Source: Ravibacter sp037191015 (GTDB lineage Bacteria > Bacteroidota > Bacteroidia > Cytophagales > Spirosomataceae). Taken from it: a DNA stretch of 64,000 bases. Within the stretch, counting starts at the first letter, position 1; the number at the start of each line of letters is the position of its first letter. The stretch is taken from the NCBI GenBank assembly GCA_037191015.1, contig JBBCKD010000027.1, positions 310,001-374,000 of the forward strand, in the 5' to 3' direction. Below the pieces are notes generated by a model that did not search any database, was not told the DNA's origin, and saw only the letters and a list, made by a program, of their open reading frames with translations. Both the position numbers and the translations under genes were made by a program. Shown one piece after another: positions 10,501-17,834 of this stretch.

Positions 10501-11052
10501 TACATCTGTTATTGTTCCCTGCAGCGTGCCTTTCAGCTGCACGTTTACCCCTGGCAAGGCATCGCCGCCGTTATCGGTCACCTTCCCCTTTATCACTCTT
10601 TCAAGAGATTCGTTTTGTGCCCGGACACCTGTACCGGCGGTAGATGCGGGCTGGTCCGGCCGCTCCATACGCTTCCCGGGCTCGAGCCGTACCAGGATTT
10701 TTTCATTCACTACCTCAAACCCGAAGGGAAGGCCCGCCAGGACGCTGTTCAATACATCTTTAAGCGGCTGGTTCCGGGCCGATACCCTTATTCTCTCCCT
10801 GCTGAGCGCTACCTCCTGCGTATAGCTCAGTTTGGCGCCGGCGGCTTTTGCTATCTGCCCCAGCCCGTCTTTCAGAACGGCTTCCTCAATGGACACACTG
10901 ATCCGTTTGTCGAGTATCTTCTGGGCATCCGAAGTTTTAACCGCAAAAACGGATAACGTAGTGATACATACGAAAACCAGGGAAATAGAGCTGAGTCGCA
11001 TGATATACGCGTAATCAAAAGGTTTTCTTAAAAAGCGATGCTTTTTTTTCAT
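7537..11052 (-). CDS. SusC/RagA TonB-linked outer-membrane transporter with STN signalling domain
   Basis: A 1,171-residue SusC homologue that imports oligosaccharides with its SusD partner. After the signal peptide an STN domain (about residues 45-120, AVLKDGLGQIAKAAG...LKDVLNSVLAGLPF) precedes a carboxypeptidase-D-like domain (GKVTDNGGDALPGVNVQLKGT), a TonB box (EVVVIGYGTSKKVNLTGAV), a plug with VTVLKDAASAAIYGARGAFGVVLVT, and a barrel ending in LSFGLQLSF. The STN domain normally touches a FecR anti-sigma factor. The FecR and ECF sigma genes lie immediately upstream on the same strand, so induction by substrate through sigma release is expected. Confidence 0.95.
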   Translation of the reverse strand: MKKKHRFLRKPFDYAYIMRLSSISLVFVCITTLSVFAVKTSDAQKILDKRISVSIEEAVLKDGLGQIAKAAGAKLSYTQEVALSRERIRVSARNQPLKDVLNSVLAGLPFGFEVVNEKILVRLEPGKRMERPDQPASTAGTGVRAQNESLERVIKGKVTDNGGDALPGVNVQLKGTLQGTITDVDGLFRISVTGDNPLLVFSFVGFETKEVAVSSDQDELLVELTGSFNRLDEVVVIGYGTSKKVNLTGAVDQVSGTELQNRPVANVSRGLQGLIPNLNITNRSGSPNAGGGLNLRGTTSINGGGPLVLVDNVQMDIDLLNPDDIESVTVLKDAASAAIYGARGAFGVVLVTLKKGAKERKPVINYTGGMEFSKPTYLPDLLSSLEYMEATNIARRRRYGTVVYSDQQLEWARARFDDPENNPAYHVQPNGAIFWHENVNNFGELLQNWAPAQNHSVNINGGSKAVSYFASVGSRRQEGMFRDATDVLKRYNLLLNIDANVSERLRIGFKTSYTNKNYNEPHRYAGKGSSWWEQMTRGVPQILFPIRTPADSPIPNAPTEHFYNFLNSGSRTITGTEVSRYSIDGELKLLKGLMLKGDFNYQTTHVNLKDEQKEFGFIRDRWEYQYNQTTPSYIRKSNEKTDYFAANAYLTYNGTLKEKHFFTGLLGFNQEWSRGTMFNVIGNNLVTNSVPVLSLVTGEVIPSDREEEWAIRGLFSRLSYSYKEKYLLELNGRYDGTSRFPRDRRFRFFPSVSAGWRVSEESFMEWAHPVVNDFKLRFSYGRLGNQNLANPYPYITSFGVVNPVQYLFEQGLSLGLDPPGLVSPDLTWEKASTANFGLDLVLGRNWTIAYDWYQRRTSDMLVAGEKLPAVLGVNPPNRNAAELKTKGWEFSLKYAANTSWGLTYSLGGVLSDYVSTIIRYGNNPNKLWTNYYEGQTIGEIWGYETVGFFQSQEDVDNAPSHSRIAGVARQPGDVQYADLDKDGMITWGDNTVSNPGDKRIIGNSTPRFQFGLNGSVSWKGADLRLFFQGVGKRDVFPTGNFYWGQISSAGAVGTREVFYNSWSEDNRDAYYPIYKQDASYNIQEQTRYLQSAAYIRLKNLSVGYTLPKVLTQKAALDRVRLFFSGENILEWSGLRGNFDPEVVLSEEGQQGRFGQFYPLQRTLSFGLQLSF

Positions 11053-11146
11053 AGATTTGAAAGGTTGGTGTATTTATCCGATTGAAAGTGACTGTCACAG
11101 GTTTCCGAGGCCTGACAGGCTCACTTTAATTTACACTTGCACAATT

Positions 11147-11166
11147 GCCCCGTTTCCTTACGGGGC
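11147..11166 (-). promoter_or_regulatory. Hairpin between the anti-sigma gene and susC
   Basis: GCCCCG at 11147-11152 and CGGGGC at 11161-11166 form a 6-bp GC stem with an 8-base loop, in the 118-bp gap between the FecR stop and the SusC start. On the minus strand no T-run follows, so it is not a classical terminator there. It may reduce read-through or protect the susC mRNA. Confidence 0.35.
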
Positions 11167-11170
11167 TTTC

Positions 11171-12148
11171 TTATATCCGGCATCCTGCTGCCGCACTGAT
11201 GATGTATTCATCGCCGCTTTTCCCCAGCTTACCCCTTACGAGGTAGGCGATTTCCGACAAAAAGTCCTCCAGGCCCTCTCCTACCCGGTAAGTACCATAG
11301 TAAGCGCAGGAAGCAATATTGCCTTCAATTTTTATGGCAACACCTTCGTAGCGAAGCAGGTCGTCGAGCACCTGCGTCACAGGCTTCCCTTCATACACCA
11401 GGTTCCCGCTTTGCCGGGCCATACTTTCGGCAGCGGCATCCGGGTAATCGATCACCGTAACGGTTCCGTTCACAAAAGACAGCTGCTGATCGGCGGAGAC
11501 TTTCTCGGAGAAACTTCCTTTTTCATCGTATACACTCACCTTTCCGGAGACGACCGTAACCTCCACCGCCTCCGCATTCAGAAAAGTCTGCACCAGGAAT
11601 GAGGTACCCAGCACCCTGGTCTTTACCTTACCCGAGCTTACCACGAAAGGCCTGGCTTTGTCAGGAGAAACGTCAAAGAAAGCTTCCCCTTCGAGGTGAA
11701 CTTCCCTGATGGAATCTGCAAATTCCCCGGGATAGGAAAAAGAGCTCCCCGGCGCCAGCCTGATCACGCTGCCGTCGCTCAGCCTGAAGCTTTTATGCTC
11801 CCCGGTAGCTGTGGCCACTTCTATAAAGGGGCTGGCGCTCCTTTCATGATACAGGTAGCCCCATAGGAACAGCAATGCTACCGAAGCAGCCCAAAGGTAC
11901 CTTTTCAGCCTGTTGAAAGGTAGACGGAGCGGGACCTCCCGTGCACCGGGCTGCCGGGCGTCCAGGTTTTGCTCCACTTTCTGCCAAAGCCGGACCCTTG
12001 CGGCTTCCTTGTCCTGTTCTGAAAAGTTCAGCTCAAGACGGTCGTCCCTGAGCGACGCATACCAGGTATTGAGCTCGGTTTGCTCTGCTTCCGACAATAT
12101 GCCGTGCTCCGCCCTGAAAAGGAGATAGTGAATTCGATTGATATCCAT
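11171..12148 (-). CDS. FecR-family anti-sigma factor
   Basis: A 325-residue inner-membrane anti-sigma factor. The N-terminal cytoplasmic part (about residues 1-80) would hold the ECF sigma factor. A single TM segment (YLWAASVALLFLWGYLYH) follows at about residues 84-101. The periplasmic FecR domain includes GEHKSFRLSDGSVIRLAPGSSFSYP and EVHLEGEAFFDVSPDKARPFVV, and a C-terminal DUF4974-like module contacts the STN domain of SusC. I start at the ATG at 12148; an in-frame ATG at 12175 adds nine residues. It lies between the sigma factor and SusC genes, the standard order for a transenvelope regulated PUL. Confidence 0.9.
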   Translation of the reverse strand: MDINRIHYLLFRAEHGILSEAEQTELNTWYASLRDDRLELNFSEQDKEAARVRLWQKVEQNLDARQPGAREVPLRLPFNRLKRYLWAASVALLFLWGYLYHERSASPFIEVATATGEHKSFRLSDGSVIRLAPGSSFSYPGEFADSIREVHLEGEAFFDVSPDKARPFVVSSGKVKTRVLGTSFLVQTFLNAEAVEVTVVSGKVSVYDEKGSFSEKVSADQQLSFVNGTVTVIDYPDAAAESMARQSGNLVYEGKPVTQVLDDLLRYEGVAIKIEGNIASCAYYGTYRVGEGLEDFLSEIAYLVRGKLGKSGDEYIISAAAGCRI

Positions 12149-12237
12149 CTGATGCTTCCCGGTTATGGTCTTCAAAAGCTAAGTACCAATACCGGCAGCC
12201 TACCCGTACCCGGAAGTGAAAAATTTTAAAAAAAAAA

Positions 12238-12837
12238 TCAGAAAAAATACCACAATAAGACGACAAGCCGGAAATAATGGGAGTACTCGGGAGACAGATC
12301 CTCCCGCAGACAGCGGAGCGCCTTGCTTATGTGCTTCTCAACCGTCCGCTCCGAAATCCGGAGCTGATGCGCAATCCGGGCGTATGACAACCCCTGGTTC
12401 CTGCTCAGGAGGAAGGCCTCCCGGCATTTTTCAGGTAAACGGGCTATTGACGCCGAGACAGCCATTTCCAGCTCACGGTATTCGGCCAGGCACACTTCCT
12501 CGGCTACGTTGTCCTGCCCGAAAAGATTGGTCAGCTCCGTCCGGTACTTTTTCTCGGTGATATATTGCCTGATCCTTTTGTAAATCGCATACCTGTTTGC
12601 CTGCAACAGGTAAGCCTTTATGTCGTCGACTATCACCGTCCCCAAACGTCCGTACAGGTCTACGAACAAATTCTGGACAACATCTTCAGCTTCCTCCCTG
12701 TCCTTCAGCACTTTGTAGCCTTCTCTCAGCAAAAGCTCCCAATAGCGGTTATAAAGCTCCTCAAAAGCTTTCAAATCCCCGGCTGCAGCATTTTGCCAGA
12801 GTAACTGGTCGCTATTGTACAATGAAATATCGATCAT
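12238..12837 (-). CDS. ECF RNA polymerase sigma-70 factor (Bacteroidota expansion type)
   Basis: A 199-residue ECF sigma factor. Region 2 is visible as DLKAFEELYNRYWELLL...DREEAEDVVQNLFVDLY (about residues 21-75), and region 4 as LPEKCREAFLLSRNQGLSYARIAHQLRISERTVEKHI (about 131-170), with its HTH. It should direct RNA polymerase to the downstream SusC/SusD/sulfatase genes once the adjacent FecR protein releases it. It is the first gene of the minus-strand unit, and the 119 bp upstream separate it from an unrelated membrane protein. Confidence 0.92.
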   Translation of the reverse strand: MIDISLYNSDQLLWQNAAAGDLKAFEELYNRYWELLLREGYKVLKDREEAEDVVQNLFVDLYGRLGTVIVDDIKAYLLQANRYAIYKRIRQYITEKKYRTELTNLFGQDNVAEEVCLAEYRELEMAVSASIARLPEKCREAFLLSRNQGLSYARIAHQLRISERTVEKHISKALRCLREDLSPEYSHYFRLVVLLWYFF

Positions 12838-12956
12838 ACTTTTCAGTCAATAAGCTTTACAAGAGCATTGTCGGATATCGTCAATAGACAAAATAAGCTT
12901 ATTGGCCCGTTCGCTACAATTTTTTTTTCGGACAATACCTCCGGATGATGCAAAGA

Positions 12957-13670
12957 TCAGCTCCCCTTTCGCCCGGGCTCTCTTACCTTCTGCCCTCTCG
13001 TGTCGAGCCTGATGGCCCCCAGGTACATCACATAAGCGGCAATCGCCAGCAGGACGTGGCTTATATCGATATAGTTGAACCACGTATGCAGCGAGAGATG
13101 CCGGGTAAATACGACCGAGGCAATCGCCGTGATGCCTACGGCGCCCAGAATGATCAGGCTGCCCCTGTCCTTCGTCCTGTACCAGGTATAGCCGTGAAAG
13201 CCTGTCACGTTGACGATCAATCCGTAGCCGTTGTGATATTCCACCCATTTGAAATCCAGCGTGACCACGGTGACTACCAGGATTGCGATCATTTCAACGA
13301 TATTGAAGACGAGGAAAAACCTGCCTATCTCCGGCCGGATCAGGCGCTGGGCATGCGATATGGCCGCCCGCTCCACGAGCGCTACAGAGACTATGCCCAC
13401 GATCCATCCGGGTAGCTTCCATACAAAGCCGAATGCATAAAGGAAGCCGTGCCCGATCAACCCGCCGAGCACCGTAGCGACGCCGACCAGCAGGAAATAA
13501 CGCCTGAAATGAACCTGCGACCAGGCATTCAAACCCATACGCTTCATCTGCAGGTAGGCATACAGGGAGACAGCCGAAACCAGCAGGTCGGTGACCGTCG
13601 CTACGGGCTCATCGATACGGATGCCAAAAGGGTAAATTGACGGCGGCGGGAATTCTACCATTAGAAACAT
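12957..13670 (-). CDS. Seven-helix integral membrane protein (DUF6962-like)
   Basis: A 237-residue polytopic protein with about seven hydrophobic segments: after residue 20 (DEPVATVTDLLVSAVSLYAYL), then FLLVGVATVLGGLIG, LPGWIVGIVSVAL, FFLVFNIVEMIAILVVTVVTL, a segment with YGLIVNVTG, SLIILGAVGITAIASVVF and ISHVLLAIAAYVMYLGAI. Conserved-looking histidines (GHGFLYAFG, FHGYTWY, HTWFNYIDISH) suggest a TMEM86/ceramidase-like arrangement, but no enzymatic motif is certain. I recall the pattern as DUF6962. It is flanked by unrelated genes and by a nested-palindrome repeat upstream. Confidence 0.6.
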   Translation of the reverse strand: MFLMVEFPPPSIYPFGIRIDEPVATVTDLLVSAVSLYAYLQMKRMGLNAWSQVHFRRYFLLVGVATVLGGLIGHGFLYAFGFVWKLPGWIVGIVSVALVERAAISHAQRLIRPEIGRFFLVFNIVEMIAILVVTVVTLDFKWVEYHNGYGLIVNVTGFHGYTWYRTKDRGSLIILGAVGITAIASVVFTRHLSLHTWFNYIDISHVLLAIAAYVMYLGAIRLDTRGQKVREPGRKGS

Positions 13671-13771
13671 TTATCAATTAACGATCCCTTTAAAATAGAG
13701 AAATTAACCCTGACGTCCTCAATATTTTACCTCAGTTATTTATGTCTTCCATAAAAACAGGAAATCTATGG

Positions 13772-13852
13772 ACACAGAGGACCGCAGAGAAAATGAAGAG
13801 CCACAGAGGAACGGCTCTGAAGTCCTCTGTTATTCTCTGCGGTTCTCTGTGT
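13772..13852. repeat. Nested inverted repeat (CACAGAGG/CTCTGTG type, REP-like)
   Basis: Arms at 13772-13791 and 13833-13852 (ACACAGAGGACCGCAGAGAA and its reverse complement with one change) enclose inner pairs: AGAGCC 13797-13802 with GGCTCT 13813-13818, or ACAGAGGA 13803-13810 with TCCTCTGT 13823-13830. The whole 81 bp can fold into one long cruciform or hairpin. It lies 21 bp beyond the MFS stop and 101 bp upstream of the membrane protein start, in a 203-bp gap that is otherwise featureless. The form suggests a dispersed repeat; copy number cannot be seen here. Confidence 0.7.
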
Positions 13853-13873
13853 GACCTATAATCAATCTCCTTT

Positions 13874-15124
13874 TCAGGCATCTCCGTTATGTTGATAAGC
13901 CGGCACCGCTTTTTCCTTTCCCAGCCGCATCAACACCGGTGTAAAAAAGGAAACTATCCCCACTACCATCATCATACCTCCCGATATCATAAACGCATTG
14001 GCAACCCCTATCACTTCCGCGATAAGCCCTGTAAACAACAAGCCGATGATACTGGGAAGCACGGCCATACTGAAATAAAGTGAAAACACGCGGCCCAGCA
14101 TCTGGGGGGCTACTTCCTCCTGGATAATGGTCATGAACGCTGCCGAAAAGACCGACATCGCAATTCCTCCTAAAGTTGTCAGCAAAACAAAACCTATAAA
14201 CCATGATGCCGGGAAATAGCCCGATAATACGAACGTCAGCCCCAGGATAATATGCATCGTGTTGACAAGAATTACCTTGGAAATGCTGACCCGCATCACC
14301 CCCAGGATCGATCCGCCCACCAGCATCCCTATTCCCCACACGATCTCGATCAGGCTCATCTCCCATTTTCCGCCGGCGTAATGCCCGGTGGTCAGGAGAG
14401 GAAACATCACCGCGACCGGCATGATAAAAAAGGTGGCAATCATTGCATACAAAAACAGGAAACCTAGCCCCCGGTTGGCATGAATGGCCTGAAATCCTTC
14501 CTTCAGCTCGGTCAGAACCGCCGATATACTGGATTCTCCTTCGGTTTTAAGCCGGGGAATCGTGACAAACAGCAGGGAGGTGACCGCAGCCAGAGCACCG
14601 ATCACGTCCAGGTAAAGCACCCTGGAAATAGGGAAATAGGTAATTGCCAGGGTTCCCAGCGCCGGTCCTGCGATACTGCTTACCGATTGCAGCATCTGGT
14701 TGATCCCGGATACCCGCAGCAGCGCTTCTTCCGGAACCAGCAGGGGCGCTACCGCCTGCATCGCCGGTGAATGAAAGGCAGTTCCTACCGAGCGGCACCC
14801 CAGCAACAGGTAAATCCAGATAAGATCGGCGCCGTCGTCGTTCAGGACAAAAGTCATGGCCCAGGTACAAAGGGCTATAAAGGTATCCGCGAAGATCATG
14901 ACTTTTTTACGATCCCAGCGATCGATAAACACTCCGGCGAAGGGGCCTATTACGGCCTGGGGCAGCATGCCCGCTATTCCCGCAAAAGCCAATACTTCCG
15001 CCGACTGGTAATGAAGGCTCAGCCAGATAATCACGGCAAAGTTGACCGCATAGCTGCTGAGCATTGATATAAATTGTCCGGACCATATGAACAGGTAAGT
15101 ACGGAACCACTTCTTATTTTCCAT
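13874..15124 (-). CDS. MFS transporter (MFS_3/EntS-like exporter)
   Basis: A 416-residue, 12-helix major facilitator of the MFS_3 type, the group of the enterobactin exporter EntS and macrolide effluxers. Visible features are the N-terminal helix TYLFIWSGQFISMLSSYAVNFAVIIWL, the A-like loop AVIGPFAGVFIDRWDRKKVMIFAD between helices 2 and 3, and a second-half repeat with QEEVAPQMLGRVFSLYFSM. I start at the ATG at 15124, where MENKKWFRTYLF begins; an ATG at 15145 adds seven residues. The substrate is unknown. No siderophore genes are near. Confidence 0.85.
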   Translation of the reverse strand: MENKKWFRTYLFIWSGQFISMLSSYAVNFAVIIWLSLHYQSAEVLAFAGIAGMLPQAVIGPFAGVFIDRWDRKKVMIFADTFIALCTWAMTFVLNDDGADLIWIYLLLGCRSVGTAFHSPAMQAVAPLLVPEEALLRVSGINQMLQSVSSIAGPALGTLAITYFPISRVLYLDVIGALAAVTSLLFVTIPRLKTEGESSISAVLTELKEGFQAIHANRGLGFLFLYAMIATFFIMPVAVMFPLLTTGHYAGGKWEMSLIEIVWGIGMLVGGSILGVMRVSISKVILVNTMHIILGLTFVLSGYFPASWFIGFVLLTTLGGIAMSVFSAAFMTIIQEEVAPQMLGRVFSLYFSMAVLPSIIGLLFTGLIAEVIGVANAFMISGGMMMVVGIVSFFTPVLMRLGKEKAVPAYQHNGDA

Positions 15125-15335
15125 AAAAACTCTTGAGAAAAACATACAACAATACAGGAGCCAAGCCGCTACGGGCGGTCCCCTGAAACTCAGGCAGGAA
15201 GCGCCAGGCCTCCCGGATCAGGCAATCCAGGGTCTGGCAATAAATGTTGTATATTGAACGATCTTCATAGTGGCGGCAAAGATAAAATATTTGCCTCGAA
15301 AACATGGCATTTCAAAGCGACGAAATTATTCTCTT

Positions 15336-15674
15336 TTATTCCCCTGTGATGATTTTCTTCCGGTGTTGCTGTCCCCATTTCTCCATCGCGATAAGTACCT
15401 CGCCCAACGTTTCACTGTAGGGCGTCAGGGCGTATTCTACCGTAACCGGCTTGGTATTGCAGACCGTACGGCTTACGAGTCCGTTCATTTCGAGCTCCTG
15501 CAGCTCCTTGGATAAGATACGTGGCGAAATGCCGGTCTCCCTCGACAGCTCATTGAAGCCCTTCGTGCCGCTTCTTAAAACAGAGATCAACACCAGCTTC
15601 CACTTTCCTCCCACTACATCCAGTGTATCCCTGATGGCGAGATTAGCTTTGCGGCAGCTTTCGACGGTATGCAT
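15336..15674 (-). CDS. HxlR-family winged-helix transcriptional regulator
   Basis: A 112-residue dimeric regulator. The HxlR signature CRKANLAIRDTLDVVGGKWKLVLISVL opens it, followed by GFNELSRETGISPRILSKELQELE (recognition helix), then a beta-wing with VEYALTPYSETLGEVL. Cys7 in ESCRKA is in the position of the redox- or electrophile-sensing Cys of YodB/HypR-type members. It is divergent from DoxX. A tandem 18-bp operator candidate begins 2 bp before its start codon, which suggests autoregulation and control of doxX, probably in response to quinones, aldehydes or disulfide stress (inferred). Confidence 0.9.
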   Translation of the reverse strand: MHTVESCRKANLAIRDTLDVVGGKWKLVLISVLRSGTKGFNELSRETGISPRILSKELQELEMNGLVSRTVCNTKPVTVEYALTPYSETLGEVLIAMEKWGQQHRKKIITGE

Positions 15675-15675
15675 A

Positions 15676-15711
15676 TACTATTCTTTTTGTAAGTACTATC
15701 CTTTTTGTAAC
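15676..15711. promoter_or_regulatory. Tandem 18-bp HxlR operator candidate
   Basis: Two head-to-tail copies, TACTATTCTTTTTGTAAG at 15676-15693 and TACTATCCTTTTTGTAAC at 15694-15711, differ at two positions. Across the junction the sequence reads GTAAGTAC, the half-site pattern typical of HxlR-family operators (TACTT...AAGTA). It lies between hxlR and doxX, downstream of the predicted hxlR -7 element. Confidence 0.65.
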
Positions 15712-15717
15712 AGATAA

Positions 15718-15725
15718 CAAAGGTA
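15718..15725 (-). promoter_or_regulatory. -7 promoter element for hxlR
   Basis: CAAAGGTA on the plus strand is TACCTTTG on the minus strand, a match to TAnnTTTG. The predicted start of transcription falls at the edge of the tandem operator, so a bound repressor would block hxlR transcription. No -33 element was recognised. Confidence 0.45.
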
Positions 15726-15772
15726 TAGCATCTAATCCGAAATTTGCAGCAGAACCAAAAAAATTAAATGCT

Positions 15773-16147
15773 ATGTCTCAAAAAGCAATCAACATCACCG
15801 GGTGGACGTTAACCGTCATTCTGGGCCTGCTCCTGTCGATGAGCGCGTTCATGAAGCTTACTCAAAACGAAAGCGCGATCGCACAGGCTGCTTCCGTCGG
15901 GATCGACGCTGCCACTTACCAGTTTATCGGCGTCATCGAGATCATTTCACTGATCCTGTTTGTCATTCCCAGGACCGGCATTATCGGAACATTGCTGCTG
16001 GCGGCCTACCTGGGTGGCGCTATCGTCACGCATCTGCAGCACCAGCAGCCTGTCGTAGTGGCGGTTGCCGTTCAAACCTTGCTCTGGATCGCCGCTTTTA
16101 TCCGCTTCCCCGAGCTGAGGCGTCGTTTACTTACCGCAAATAATTAA
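15773..16147 (+). CDS. DoxX-family membrane protein
   Basis: A 124-residue protein with four hydrophobic helices: ITGWTLTVILGLLLSMSAF, FIGVIEIISLILFVIP, GIIGTLLLAAYLGGAIVTHL and VVVAVAVQTLLWIAAFI. This matches DoxX-like proteins, which in some bacteria join a redox membrane complex with thiol/sulfur enzymes. It is divergent from hxlR with the tandem operator between them, a classic repressor-target layout, so induction by electrophile or redox stress is likely (inference). Its start at 15773 follows an A-rich leader. Confidence 0.85.
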   Translation: MSQKAINITGWTLTVILGLLLSMSAFMKLTQNESAIAQAASVGIDAATYQFIGVIEIISLILFVIPRTGIIGTLLLAAYLGGAIVTHLQHQQPVVVAVAVQTLLWIAAFIRFPELRRRLLTANN

Positions 16148-16171
16148 AAATCTGCGTGTTCCAGCCGTCGC

Positions 16172-16201
16172 TTGCAGATGTCATCATTTCTTTTAAATTT
16201 G
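16172..16201 (+). promoter_or_regulatory. Bacteroidota housekeeping promoter (TTG-N19-TAAATTTG)
   Basis: TTG at 16172-16174, a 19-bp spacer and TAAATTTG at 16194-16201 match both elements of the Bacteroidota consensus with the right spacing. The ATG of the repeat protein is 20 bp downstream. This is the cleanest promoter in the window. Confidence 0.7.
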
Positions 16202-16221
16202 TACTATAAATTTCAAGACAG

Positions 16222-16719
16222 ATGAAGAAGTGGTTTCTTGTGATGGCGGCGGCTGTTTTTGCAGCAACGTCTTATGCCCAGCCGATTATCATAAACCCGG
16301 ACGGGACTCATTCCAATGTGATTGATAACGGTGGTATCAAAATAATTGTGAACCCGAATGGTACGCATTCGACCGTGATCGGTTCCGGCGCCGTTAAAAC
16401 AGTCGTAAACCCCAACGGAACACATTCTACCCTCATCGGCAGCGGTGGAATCAAGACACTTGTGAACCCTAACGGAACCCACTCTACCATTATAGACCAC
16501 GGAAGTATCAAAACAGTCGTAAATCCTGATGGAGCCCATTCTACCATCATCGACCACGGAAGTACCATAACCCTCCTGAACCAGCCACGGGTTGAGGACG
16601 ATTATTTTGATCATGCCAGGAAAAGGCCGGCCGGGTATACCACGGAAAGTAAGAGTCCCCGATGGACAATGAAGAGGATACCCCGGGCCGAAAGGCGCCG
16701 GGATAAGAAAAACAAATAA
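16222..16719 (+). CDS. Secreted protein with five 19-residue NPNGTHS repeats
   Basis: A 165-residue exported protein of unknown function. The signal peptide (residues 1-19) ends at SYA before Gln20. Residues 25-119 are five uninterrupted 19-residue repeats on the plan NPNGTHSTIIxxGxIKTVV. The tail (about 120-165) is basic (RKRPAG, RIPRAERRRDKKNK). The regular Asn-Gly turn and alternating hydrophobics suggest a small beta-solenoid or beta-propeller-like stack. A near-perfect promoter lies just upstream. Codons differ between repeats while residues are kept, so selection acts on the protein. I do not recognise a named family. Confidence 0.75.
   Translation: MKKWFLVMAAAVFAATSYAQPIIINPDGTHSNVIDNGGIKIIVNPNGTHSTVIGSGAVKTVVNPNGTHSTLIGSGGIKTLVNPNGTHSTIIDHGSIKTVVNPDGAHSTIIDHGSTITLLNQPRVEDDYFDHARKRPAGYTTESKSPRWTMKRIPRAERRRDKKNK
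16294..16578 (+). repeat. Five in-frame 57-bp tandem repeats
   Basis: The five units begin at 16294, 16351, 16408, 16465 and 16522. They encode the 19-residue units of the secreted protein. Differences fall mainly at third codon positions. This is coding repetition and not a CRISPR or mobile repeat. Confidence 0.85.
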
Positions 16720-16760
16720 TGTATTCCCTATAAGGTACGACCCCGAGCAGAACGGTTAGA

Positions 16761-17816
16761 ATGACTTTCGCAGAAATAGCACACTACCGCCTGATCAACC
16801 AGCAACTTGCCGGTACCCGTATAAAATCGGCAGTTGAAATGGTGGAATGGTTTGGCGCTGTTCAGGGACAGGAATACGGCCCGACAAAATGGGGACTTGG
16901 TTTACGTTTGCAGCATCTCACAGATTGTGATATTGAAAACGAACTGGATGAAGGCAAAATATTGCGGACACACCTGCTAAGACCTACGTGGCACCTTGTA
17001 TCCGCTACCGATATTCGCTGGCTACTTAAGCTGACCGCTCCAAGGGTGCAGAAAGTAAATGCTTTCATGTACCGTCAACTGGAACTGGACGACAAAGTCT
17101 TCAACCGTTGCAATGATATTATAATTGAAACTTTGCAAGGCGGAAAACAGCTTACCCGTGAGGATATCAACAAAGAGCTTGCAAGAAATGACATCGCTGC
17201 CAAAGGCCATCGCCTGAGCTACATCATGATGAATGCCGAGTTGGAAGGGATTATCTGCAGCGGAGCCAGGCAAGGGAACCAGTTCACATACGCCTTATTG
17301 GATGAAAGGGCCCGGCCCGGGAAGCCGCTCGGGAAGGATGAAGCATTAACTGAGCTAACTATACGCTATTTCAACAGCAGGAGTCCGGCAACCGTAAGGG
17401 ATTTTGCAACCTGGTCGGGACTGACCATTACCGATTGTAAAAAAGGCATTGAATCGATCAAACCACTCTTACAGAGCGAAATAGTAGAAAAGCAGGAATA
17501 CTTTTTTAACGAATGCCCTTCTTTGGAGAACAAACAACCCGATGAAATCCATCTCCTGCCGGTTTACGACGAGTTTATAATGGGCTATAAAGACAGAAGC
17601 GCCATCATGACCTTGAAAAACGGCGCCCCTTTTCGCTATGACAGCATGATACTGGCGGGTGGGCAGGTGATCGGAACCTGGAAACGCACGTTTTTAAAAA
17701 ATGCAATTGATATGGAGGTTGACTTTTTCAAACCATTGAGCAAAAGTCAAAACAGGGTGTTCACTGAAGCTGTTGATCGTTTCAGTAACTTCACGAAGCT
17801 GAAAGTAAACAGTTAA
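16761..17816 (+). CDS. Winged-helix DNA-binding protein (HTH_42, AlkX/YcaQ-like)
   Basis: A 351-residue protein of the HTH_42 (DUF1006) superfamily, which includes glycosylase-like YcaQ/AlkX proteins that act on damaged DNA, as well as uncharacterised members. Typical blocks are RLINQQLAGTRIKSAVEMVEWFGAVQGQEY at the start (first half conserved), LLRPTWHLVSATDIRWLL, a central wing region with RYFNSRSPATVRDFATWSGL, and LLPVYDEFIMGYKDRSA near the C-terminus. The QxQ/E catalytic-type motif of YcaQ is not evident to me, so activity is uncertain. The metallophosphoesterase begins 18 bp downstream. Confidence 0.8.
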   Translation: MTFAEIAHYRLINQQLAGTRIKSAVEMVEWFGAVQGQEYGPTKWGLGLRLQHLTDCDIENELDEGKILRTHLLRPTWHLVSATDIRWLLKLTAPRVQKVNAFMYRQLELDDKVFNRCNDIIIETLQGGKQLTREDINKELARNDIAAKGHRLSYIMMNAELEGIICSGARQGNQFTYALLDERARPGKPLGKDEALTELTIRYFNSRSPATVRDFATWSGLTITDCKKGIESIKPLLQSEIVEKQEYFFNECPSLENKQPDEIHLLPVYDEFIMGYKDRSAIMTLKNGAPFRYDSMILAGGQVIGTWKRTFLKNAIDMEVDFFKPLSKSQNRVFTEAVDRFSNFTKLKVNS

Positions 17817-17834
17817 TGCCGGCGAATACAATCA

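Noticed and set aside
12847..13248. 133-codon frame on the same strand as the DUF6962-like membrane protein
   Set aside because: It is a shifted-frame shadow of the 12957-13670 gene and has no hydrophobic or conserved pattern of its own.
16294..16578. CRISPR-like tandem repeat
   Set aside because: The units are in frame, contiguous without spacers, and encode a 19-residue protein repeat with synonymous differences.
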